A program made the position numbers and the translations under genes. DNA of 24,726 nucleotides from Chloromonas sp. AAM2 (Eukaryota > Chlorophyta > Chlorophyceae > Chlamydomonadales > Chlamydomonadaceae), in contig QAXH01003014.1 of assembly GCA_004335635.1 (NCBI GenBank), forward strand, positions 1-24,726. The letters run 5' to 3'. A model generated the notes under the pieces. That model was not told the origin of the DNA, did not search any database, and saw nothing but the letters and a program-made list of their open reading frames with translations. Below, one piece after another: positions 1-9,299 of this stretch (the first letter of the stretch is position 1; each line of letters begins with the position of its first letter).

Positions 1-282
1 TGGTGCTTCCTGAGCTTTTCACGGCCGTGTTTGGCTGGACCCAATCTGTAAGCTCATCATCACACGCACTTGCTAGCGCCTCGTAAGAGCAGTTGGTGCG
101 TTTGGTGTGTTGTCTGAGCCCCTGCCTGTTTGTGCCCTGTGTGCTGTGCTTTGGTCGCGCCTGTCTGCCTGCCTCTGGTTACCAGCCTGGGTTCTCGAGG
201 CCTGGTGCTGGTGTCGGTTGCTTTGCCTGTTGCGCTTTGCGTTCTTGTTTCCTTCTCAGGTTACCTTGGACCGTGGTTGTAA

Positions 283-336
<54 letters not shown>

Positions 337-3300
337 GTGTGTGTGGCATACTCCCTAGCTGGTCCGGCACCCATTCAAGGCACTGCATGAACCGAGCCCC
401 TCTCTTGGCACATCCTAATTCACTCACCTGAATCCATGCGCTCCATTGCCTTGGTCCTGCGTGCGTTGAGCTCCAACATGACTGCTGCGTACTCCCTGTC
501 GCTCAGCGAGCCCACGGAGGGGTCTATGCCGTATGAGGACACCACATCGTCCAGCCGGGACAGGGTGGAGGCGCTGTGACGCTGGATCGCCGACAGAAGG
601 TCCTGTGAGGGGCAAGGATGTCAACAAAGTAACATGTGTCAGAGTAATGGCAGGGTGTGGTTGACAGAGTAACATGTGTCAAAGTGATCAAGATAGTGGC
701 ACCTTTTCGGTCAACCACAGGGCAAGCGTGTGATGTGGTAGAATCAGAGCAGAGAGGGCCAGCTTGAGACGCCCATCATGTCCTGCTGGGCAAGTTACCA
801 AGAGCCTCTCTGCATGGCAGCATTGTCACAGTGTCTTGTACGGTCCAGCAGCAGCGCACCTGTGCGTTGTGTGCTTTCGCAGCCAGCACCCCTGCCTGCG
901 CCGTGCCCTGTGCCTCATAGGGCAGCAGGGCCCTGAATTGCGCCTCGTCGTCCTCCTGGTACTCGTAGGGGTGCTCGGTCAGCACCCGCAGCTCATCCTC
1001 GATCAGAGAGGAAACCTGTTGGGACGGCACAAGGCAAACAACACACACATGTAGGCATGCTCACCATGGCTGTAAGCTGCACTCAGTGACACTGCTTTGA
1101 ACTGCATTGAGATTACATGCCCTGTAGGCTAGATCACAGGTCACAGGTTATGAACGCAGGCTGTGCATTCAATCATTCCAAGGGCACTTGCGCAGGGCAC
1201 ACACGTGAATGGTGCCCACCATGGCTTCAAGGTGCCTGTATGCCTGATCAAACAGGTCATGTGTGCAGTCCGTTTTTGCAATCATACAATAATGGCACTG
1301 GCAATCAACATATGTGTTCCCGGCTCTAGCGGTAGTGTCACTGCACCCACTGGGCCAACTGAGCCCTGTCTCCTGCTTTCTGTTGGATCGGTGTCAACAT
1401 ACTGTGTCACCCGTCCCCTGTCTTCTGCTCTCCTTCACCTGTTCGTGAGTCTTGCCTTGCACGCGCTTCATGATCTCCTGCTTGATCAGACTGCAGAGCA
1501 AGGGATCAACAGACAATAAAATCCTGGGCACGCAAACTAGGCCCTTGCATCTTTGGCCGGGTAAAGGTTGAAATGTAAGCACTGAGCAGCAGCCCCGTGG
1601 ATCGAATTGAATGCAGCAGTGCTGAGGCAATAAATCACAATCAGCTCATGCAATCATATCCCTAAAGGCAGTACTGGGCCCACACTGCTGTGCATGTTCT
1701 ATGGGGACCACGAGAATCAACCTGCGTGCTGTGTCCCGGGGCACAGTGGTGTGGGTGCTTCCTGGCTGACTTGACTGTTCCCTGGCGGGTCAGCACGCAG
1801 GAGGGCCGGCTACAATCAAGTGCATGACATCATCTGGCTCTGGTATTGATCAAGCACATCTGCTAGCATCTGGCAAACTGTCCTGTGCCCCGCCTGTTCT
1901 CTCACACACCTGGCCTGCATCGGTGGTGGGCGAGTGCGCCCCTGCTGCCCCTCGCCTTCACCAGGCGCCGGCCCAGCAACGCTAGCATTCGGCGATGCCA
2001 GTAACGCAGGAGTGGACAGTCCACCGCTGCTGCGCACGCTCTCATTAGCCGCGCTAGCAGCCGCCAGCAGGGAAGGGCCGGATTTGCTTGGCTTGGAGAA
2101 CTTGAATGACGCGTTGTGCATGCCTGAGGCGTCGGAGGGGGCGGAGCTGAGTGCTAGGACGGTGGGGGGGATGGGGGGGGTGTTGTGGGCGGCCTGGGCC
2201 ACGCGTTCAAACTCCTCAACCTGCGCACAGGAGTCGGGGCAGGCATCCGAAGACCATCAAGACAGAAAAGTCTCAAGAAACTGCGTGGCCAGCCTGCAAG
2301 AAAAATTGTAATGCCTGTTGTGAGACTGGGAAAGTAGCATGCAGTCAGCTACATAGCACGCTCTGCCTCGGCCAGATCGTAAGTTCTGGCATAGCGTTTC
2401 AATAAAGTTCTCATTTGGCAGACATAAAGCAGACAGTGCCAGCCAAGTACCTGTCTGTAAATTGTTCATCATCTGAATCTGAAAAAAAAAGATGTTTGCC
2501 AGTTCTGGGACAATTCTGGGACTCCCAGTTCTGGAGCAGTTGGTGTGCGACTCCTTGTGTGTTTTGCCACCGAGAAGTCGCCGTTGTGTTCATTCCTTGC
2601 GATGGTCTTCTGAATGGCAGCACGTTCAACACTAACTCAGGTGCAGCCTACATGGTTATGGTTATCATCGACTGCAGCATGTGAGAGGTTTGCAAGGTAC
2701 CTGGACATGCGGGATGTAACCAGTGTTCATTTGAGAATCTACGTAGTCAAGGGTATATCTTGATGTTCAGGTGCTGCAGAACTTGTAATGATTCCCCGGT
2801 TGCGAAGCCTCATAATGCGCAAGGGACTGAGTGACTGCTAAGTTACATGAGTCGTATAAGAATTCCTTGGTGCCGGATTTAGAGTATGTAAGAATCCATG
2901 GGTATGCAGTGTTAGAATTCACAGCAGTCACACACCATCTGTCCCAGAACTGGGAGTCGCACAAAAACTGTCCCAGACATCACTTCTTTTTTTTTCCTGC
3001 CCACGACCACTTGATGCATGCCATCCCACTTGATGCACCCTTCTAAGTGCTTGGTTCGTCCTGACCCACCTGCGCCTTGACCCTGCCCACTGCATCCGGG
3101 TCTCTGTTGGCTGCGGGCATCGCCAGCTGCCCCTGCAGCTCCCGCACCAGGTCCCAGGTGCTGTGTAGGGTGGCGTCCTTAGTGGCTAAGGCCTCGCTCA
3201 GACGAGCGTTGGACAGCTCCAGATCAGATACCTGCAGGATGTAGGAGTATCAAAGTCAGTCAAGGAGTGGAAGGGGAAGGAGCCACACAGGGTAGGAGTG

Positions 3301-6300
3301 AAAAGGAGTAGGCAAAGCAAACATGGCATGGTGACTACAGACATTACATTGGTAGCTTGAGACACCAGACCAGATAATGACACGGCATGGGACAGGGTCA
3401 TGGCATGTTGAGACAAGGTGCATTGGAAGCATACTTGGAAAGAGTGCAAGGCATTTTCTCTGCAGCCACACGCAGTACGTGCATGCTGCATGTGGCCTAC
3501 TCAATCACATGCATGGTACCTGTGGCCAAGTTCCTGCCACCTTTAGCACTGCTTGACCATATGTGGAAGCACCACTTACTTGGTCGTGCAAAGCTGCGCA
3601 CTGTTGTTGTGATGCTACCAGCTCTTTCTGAGTCTCCGAAGTCAAGGCAGAAGATTGAATGGATCTAGTCTGCAAACACAATAAGAATGCATGCATATTG
3701 TTGGTGGCAGGTTTCAAAAGAAGGCAAAACCGTATTGCTGCGTTTGGTGCTACCTCTGGAAGCAGGTCAGCAAAAAGCGTACTATTCGGCTCATCACAAG
3801 CCCTGACTGTCCTCTGACGGGATCGAACCGCCGACCTTCAGTGTGCAACCACTGCTTCCTAGTGTAACAGTGGTGTTAGACTAACGTGATAACCAACTAC
3901 ACCAAGAGGACCGCACCTGTTCCATACCGCACTTTGCATCATAATGTTCGTCGAGCAAATCTGGAAACGTGCGAAAACGACATGAAAAGCATCCTCCTCT
4001 GTGCTCCTCCTCACGTTACCTGGTGATCATGGTTGTAAGCATCTCTTTCTTCCTCTAGCCCTTCCGCCTGCTCTGACTTGTCTTTTGTCGCTCACCTTTT
4101 CATCAACCTTGGTGAATCCTGCCCTGGCCTGTCCAGCTGCCTGTGCTGCGGTGAGCTGCCCCCGGAGCTGCCCCACCTGCTCTTGGGACGCCAGAAGCTC
4201 ATCTGCACAAATGAAAACAAAGTGTGTCATCAAACACCCAATTATGGGCAGCATCTGGCTATTGCAGAGTACCATGCCATGAACTGCATCAAGCAGAGCA
4301 CACAAGCTACAACAGACAACCGCGCACAAAGTCCTTCACATCCTGCAATGCCTGTCCACCAGGCCACCTGAACACGAAAAGCTGAAAAGTCCATTTAAAT
4401 CCCGCAGAATCATGGCAATCTCATCATGTAGCTCCGGTTCTAAGCTTTAACCATTCAAACTTTACCCTGCCAACGTGCCCCCCCAAAGGTGCCATTGCCA
4501 ATTGTCACAAAAAAATACATATGCTGATCCTATCCTACAAAACACGCCGCCACCGTCCATGCGCTGTCTTGCCAACCGTACAACCCAACAGTAACCACCG
4601 CTGTCTCCCCCCTGTTCCCTTACCCTGCAGGGCCCTGACGTCCTCGTCATGCGCCTGCCTGCGCTCCATCAGCTCTTTCTCCAGCTCACCAGCTCGCCCC
4701 GCCAGGTCCGCCCTAGCAGCCTCCGCAGCGGCCAGTGCGCGGGACAAGCCCTCGTCAGCCACACTGAAAGACGAGAACAGACAGGCAACAGTTCATGCAT
4801 TCTGCACATGGGGACATGCTCACTGACAGGTGGGCTGGCAGGGCAGATTGTCATGGACACCAGGCACCATGCAAGTTGTGACATTGAGTGGTTGTGTGGC
4901 AAACGTGGTGAGTTGGGGGCGTTCTGGTAAACGGCTGCTGCACGGATGAAATTGCCGCAATTCAAACGGGTAATGCCACACAAGCACGTCAAAGCGTACC
5001 CGCATGTGCCCACCTGGACTGCATGGGCTTGGCCATGCTGGCACCCTGTGAGACGTGACTGTGTGCTTGTGAGGAAATCATGATGATCAGCAGTTGTTGC
5101 GTTCTTGTAAACTCCTGCACGGCTGAAACCTTTCTGATACCGCTGGTGGCAGAGCACACCCGCATGCACTCACGCACCTGGACTGCATGGGCTTGCCCAT
5201 GCTGGCCGCGTCCTTCATGGCCTTCATGAGCTGCTTCTGTAGCGTGCTGATCTGCCCCTGTAATTCCTCCACACGCTGAGACAACACCTGCACACAAATA
5301 CGCAGTGACATGAAAACATACGCAGTGACATGAAAATGCCCAAGCTTGTTGTTTATGATCAGTGCCTGAGACATGCACGGCTTGCATGCGTGACATGCAC
5401 TCATACAACCATGTGGCTTGTTCATGCCTGGTGTCACAGCAGAGGGTTTCTGTGGTAGACCACTGACAATGTGACAATGGCGCTGCTTGACTTCACAACG
5501 CATTCATCTGTTACTGCTGCATAACTCCTTGGTGTCTCTAAATCTTCATGCTTCAAAAGGGTTTCGTTCATTTCTTGACCTTGGTCCTCATCGTCATGTG
5601 TGCGTTCTTGTGTGTGTGTGTGTGTGTGTGTGCGTGTGTGTGTGTGTGTGTGCCCCTTACCTTGTTCCGCCCCTCAGCCTCCAGGAGCATGCCACTGAGG
5701 GGTGATCGGCTGACACTGCCCGGCCCGTCCGCCGCACCGCCATCCGCCCCACCGTCCGCACCCTGGCCTGCAAGCGTCCTGTGGGAACAGCAGCAAGGAT
5801 CAGTTTACTCAGCCTGTTCTGTAAACAAAACGCCATGTTACAGGCTCTCCTGATGTTAACTGAGATTCTTGCTATGCACATCCGCATGCACACTGCCTGT
5901 CCACAGACCCACACACACAAGCATGCTGATTCGAATACCACCCGAACGCATACTGCAAGGGGTCGTCTACAGACCCACACACAAAAGACTGCGGACCCAT
6001 GTACACTTGCAGTGCTGCCAGCAGGATGTTGCCTGATGGGCTAGGTCAGGCACTAGATAGGGATGTAGAGGGATGCAAACACAGTGCATGCATGATGCAC
6101 ACTACACATGCACATGTACCTGCCAATCTCCTGCAGCAGCGCCTCCTTCTCTCCTTGGAGTGTCTTGGCCTGCACTTGAACAGACTCCAGCAGAGCAACC
6201 AGCTCATCCTTCTCAGCGCGCAGCATCCTGCACGGTTGCAAACCAACAGAGTATCATCAAGAGTATCCAAGTACCTGATGTGCTAGGCAGGCGGCACAGC

Positions 6301-8666
6301 ACGCGATGAAAATGGACTAGTGTTCTCATGCAGAAGCAAACAACCCTGCATGCACGCATGCCGTCATTCAGCACCATACCACATCCTGGTGATTATACCT
6401 TCATGATTTCCCATGTTCCATCTTAGTACATTGCTCTTCACATCATTCACCAAGCAAACCTGTGAACGTGATGCGATGATTACAGCCATGATGATGACGC
6501 CAGGCCCCTAACCCGCAGTCTCTCTCACTTGTAGTCAGCGTGTGCCCTGCTGAGCTGCTCCTTGGCGCTGCGCAGCTCACTCTCTGCACTCGCACTGGGC
6601 TTGCTGGGGAGGCCCACTGCACAGAGCGCAGGGCATGACACAATGCTGCATGGATTGCGACAGCTGCAAGGCTGTTGCCTGCTGTGTTCATCTGCGCAGG
6701 ACCAGAGTTCCGCCTCAAACGCTGACGAGTCACTGCGCCTGATTCAACAGCTATGGGCAAACGCACAGCTTTGCTTCCTGGACCGTCACCACTCTGCATT
6801 GGTAAGTGCACGTGTGGCATCCGTGAAGCCTCTCATTACCTACAGTTGCCTGCCCCCTGCTCAACAACTCACATCCTTTGCTGCGCATGGCTGTGTCAAT
6901 CTCTTTGACATATCCCGCCATCTCCTCCCTCTCGGTCCTGAGAGCCGAGCACTCGGCCTGCGTGCGGGACAGCCGCTCAGCAAGGGCCAGCAGCTCCTGG
7001 CGCAGGACAAGTTCCTGTGAGGGCATGGCACAACCATTCAATGGGTATGCGCACATGAGAATGGGTTGATGGGGTCCGTGTTGGTGTAGCCAGTGTTCCA
7101 GCAAGTCACCGTGTAACTCATCGTGACCGACGTCTCAACATGCCTGAGAATTCATGTGTGTCATGCATTGCAGCCTTGCACTGGCAGTGTTGGTCCACTC
7201 CTGAACAGTTGTGGGCACGCCCCCCAAAACCTCTGCATGCAGAATTCACACCTGCACGCTATGCACTGGCTTGCTGCCTTCCAATCCCATGGCTGTTTAC
7301 GACTTACTTACCCCAAAAGATCAACCAGGACTCGACTGCACCGCTCCTTGCCTGCTTCTCTCAGGCACTTACAAATGCCCCCAAGAAGCAAACCCGGCAC
7401 CTGGCTCCACACCACCCAGACACACGACATGGCTGCCAGCATGCTCCTGCCTCACATGAAGTCCAACCCACCATGGCGCTGACAGCTGGCGTGTGTGGCT
7501 CCGCCTTGATCAGGGGTATGGTGTCCTTCACATCAACCTTGACTTCCCCATCAGCAGCCGGCATCTTGCCCAGAGCCACCATGGTCTCGTAGGTCTTGGC
7601 CGTGCGCCGCACTTGACGCAGCTCACGCTTGGCTGAGCGGTGCAGGGACTCGAACTCCCGCAAGCGGATGCGGGCGGCGGCAATGTACTTTCCAAGCTGG
7701 GACCTGTGTGCGACCATGGGCATGGGGCAATCATGGTCGGTGACTGGATGATGGGTGGTGTCATGCATTGGTGAGCAGAGTGACTGGATTGGTGAGCAGA
7801 GTGCTGGCTAGTCACACAGTGTCTCGCATGGCAGCATGCATGAGCAACTTGATGAGTACAGCGAGCTTGCTGGTTACATGACCAACAAAGCTGGTTGAGC
7901 ATGCATGCTGCTTTCTGACCCCCATGTCAGCATATATGTGGACCCAATAGCGATGCCTATCCAATACTTACGACGAATGCATTGTTGCCTGCAGGCTTTC
8001 CACGCGCTGCCAGCAAAGGATAAAGGTGAAGCATGGGATGCATGTTTATGAGCTCCCCGGATGTGCCTTCAGTGAACAGCCACGCAATCGAACAGTCTCC
8101 ATGCACACACCTGTCTGCCTGGAGCCATGCGTTGGTGGCCTGTAGGCAGTCTTGCACGTATAGCAGGTATTCCACAACCAGCTGAGAGAGACGAAAAATC
8201 TTAACGAAGTTGAGCTCTGTGAGGTGGCGAGTGTCTTCTGCCTCAATGTCACCAAAGGCCACAATGCTGACAATCTTCTCAAGGGTGTCAAGGTCAAGGT
8301 CACGCACCTGCACGAGCCCGTCCAAGGGAAGCAGGGTTGAGCCTTGTTTGAGCAGCAGCACCCTGCTACTTATTGCATGCATAATGTGCATGCTAGTGTA
8401 CGCCGGACGCAGGCGCGCGCTGGTCCAAAGCAAATGAACGATTTGAAAACACTTACGATTGCATTCACGTCCACACCATGCAGCAAGCGCCAGTCAATTC
8501 GTGCTCGCCGAGGCTCGAAGCGAAAATTGGGTAGAGAAGGCGGAAGAGCTTGCTGGTCCAAGTCCACCAAGTCGTGACCGCCACCGGCCAGGGTAGAGTT
8601 GAGTACTGTCCGCCCCATAGACAGTGACTTGGGCAGATAAGAAGCCATGCCTGCGTATGAACCCAT
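1..8666 (-). CDS. DZIP1: DZIP1/Iguana-like ciliary coiled-coil protein, 3' end cut by window edge
   Basis: Exons in coding order: 8666-8457, 8307-8111, 7703-7472, 7014-6873, 6616-6529, 6227-6120, 5778-5661, 5287-5178, 4763-4624, 4202-4096, 3669-3580, 3231-3070, 2220-1910, 1490-1439, 1015-860, 602-428 and probably 45-1. All introns are GT-AG and every junction keeps frame; at least 814 residues. The start is the first ATG in a frame with an in-frame TAG upstream near 8788. Residues 48-135 match the Dzip-like N-terminal domain: FRFEPRRARIDW near 48-59, then KIFRLSQLVVEYLL at 106-119. Residues about 205-568 are mostly heptad-like coiled coil, broken by a Gly/Ala/Asp-rich linker at 327-347. Residues 578-671 are Ser/Ala/Pro-rich, and a charged C-terminal part follows. 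DZIP1 proteins act at the basal body and ciliary transition zone. The C2H2 zinc finger usual in animal DZIP1 is not seen in these exons. Family call fairly sure; exact orthology (DZIP1 or DZIP1L-like) is not. Confidence 0.85.
286..332. repeat. (CT)n microsatellite, 47 bp, with short TG tail
   Basis: An uninterrupted CT tract, followed by about 13 bp of TG-rich sequence. It lies in the probable last visible intron of the DZIP1-like gene, between exon 602-428 and the candidate exon 45-1. On the coding strand the tract reads AG/GA. Confidence 0.97.
621..689. repeat. Two-copy imperfect tandem repeat, 40-bp period
   Basis: The segment TCAACAAAGTAACATGTGTC at 621-640 is repeated as TTGACAGAGTAACATGTGTC at 661-680, and similarity continues a few bases beyond each. 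It lies in the DZIP1-like intron between exons 1015-860 and 602-428. Confidence 0.8.
2479..3000. mobile_element. MITE-like element with imperfect terminal inverted repeats, in a DZIP1 intron
   Basis: The left end (about 2479-2560) and the reverse complement of the right end (about 2925-3000) share the same order of blocks. These are a run of nine A, then CTGGGACA, then CTCCCAGTTCTGG, then GGTGTG(C/T)GACT. The whole is about 520 bp, non-coding, and fills much of the 849-bp intron between exons 3231-3070 and 2220-1910. This is the architecture of a non-autonomous DNA transposon. The ends are imperfect and I could not identify a target-site duplication, so the family is unknown and an old foldback duplication is possible. 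Confidence 0.55.
3808..3911 (-). tRNA. tRNA-Val (AAC) with a 30-nt intron, nested in a DZIP1 intron
   Basis: Read on the minus strand, the 7-bp acceptor stem GTCCTCT pairs perfectly with AGAGGAC, followed by discriminator A (3808). The T arm has stem GGCGG/CCGTC around the loop TTCGATC. The D arm includes GTGTAGTTGGTTATCAC. The anticodon stem TTAGT/ACTGA (one wobble pair) encloses loop CTAACAC, giving anticodon AAC. About 30 nt lie after position 37, the standard place for a nuclear tRNA intron, and contain their own hairpin (CCACTG...CAGTGG). The mature tRNA would be 74 nt before CCA, which is not encoded. It lies in the DZIP1-like intron between exons 4202-4096 and 3669-3580, in the same orientation as that gene. 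Structure and identity are seen directly; expression is inferred. Confidence 0.93.
4919..5214. repeat. Diverged duplication of the end of DZIP1 exon 8 and its splice donor
   Basis: Positions 5175-5206 (end of exon 5287-5178 plus the start of its intron) recur at 5011-5042 with 31 of 32 bases identical. Weaker similarity extends on the high-coordinate side of the 4919-5047 copy, where GCGTTCT-GTAAAC and CTGCACGG blocks recur at 5099-5121. The intronic copy keeps the CAG/GTG donor and the codons for KPMQS, with one Gly-to-Ala change. Extending exon 8 to the copied donor would add 164 nt, shift frame and meet a stop, so the copy looks like a pseudo-exon fragment. Confidence 0.8.
5609..5652. repeat. 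(TG)n microsatellite, next to a DZIP1 splice donor
   Basis: A 44-bp TG tract with one C interruption. On the coding (minus) strand it is a CA tract starting 8 nt inside the intron after the donor of exon 5778-5661 (GTAAGGGG, then CACACA). Confidence 0.97.
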
Positions 8667-9299
8667 ACGGTAAGCACGGATTTCGGTCAGCTCATTGAGC
8701 TCCTGGAGTAGAAGCTTGAACCCATAGTGGAAACTGTGCCTTATCAAGAATGCTGAGGCCTTAATTTGACGTGACACTCTGAAGCCCTAGTTGGCACCAG
8801 CCGTTTCCTAGGGCTGTCTGTAGCATTTCCTTATCACACTCGTTGGTCGTATGATCACCTAGGCGTCTGCCCGCGTACAACCATGGACGTGCAAGTGTCC
8901 CACGCGATACACACCGGCACAGCGGTAAACATACAGCGATCAACGTCCTGTGATTTGCATTTTTCCTAGAAAAGACACATCCAACGACAGACCAAAACTT
9001 CAAGTCATCGCGCTGATTGTATGTTCTGGTTTGGCCACCTGCATGCCAGAACTGCATCCCAGGTGAGCAAGAATGGCATGGCAAAACCTCTCTAGTTGTA
9101 GTGAACAGAGCATGTGAAATGCATTTGGTTACCATGCATCGTTACCAACCAACGCCTCATCAGAGCAAACCAACCGAAACTTCTGTTCAACTAAACCAGA
9201 CCTGACAGCCACACGGTGGTTGTTGATGTTCGAAATTGTTCACCATGCACCACAAGTGGGGTATGCAGTGTCCAAGGCATGGCAGAAACGCAAAAGGCC
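8667..9299. other. Intergenic region between the DZIP1-like gene and the DRG2 3' end
   Basis: These 633 bp lie between the DRG2 stop codon and the DZIP1-like start codon, both genes being on the minus strand. The region must hold the DRG2 3' UTR and the DZIP1-like promoter and 5' UTR. The DZIP1-like frame stays open upstream of its ATG to an in-frame TAG near 8788. A CTTCAG at about 8780-8785 (minus strand) could be the 3' splice site of a 5' UTR intron. I see no clear TGTAA or AATAAA signal for DRG2 here and no recognisable coding sequence. Confidence 0.5.

Noticed and set aside
93..431. 112-codon plus-strand ORF with a Ser-Leu repeat
   Set aside because: Most of its length is the translated CT microsatellite; the surrounding DNA is a DZIP1 intron.
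4669..5477. Minus-strand ORFs of 166 and 162 codons
   Set aside because: They owe their length to the duplicated exon 8 end and intronic sequence in frames other than the phased DZIP1 frame.
7630..7660. T-arm-like sequence resembling the 3' part of a tRNA
   Set aside because: It lies inside DZIP1 exon 7703-7472 (coding for REFESLHR), and no acceptor, D or anticodon arms accompany it.
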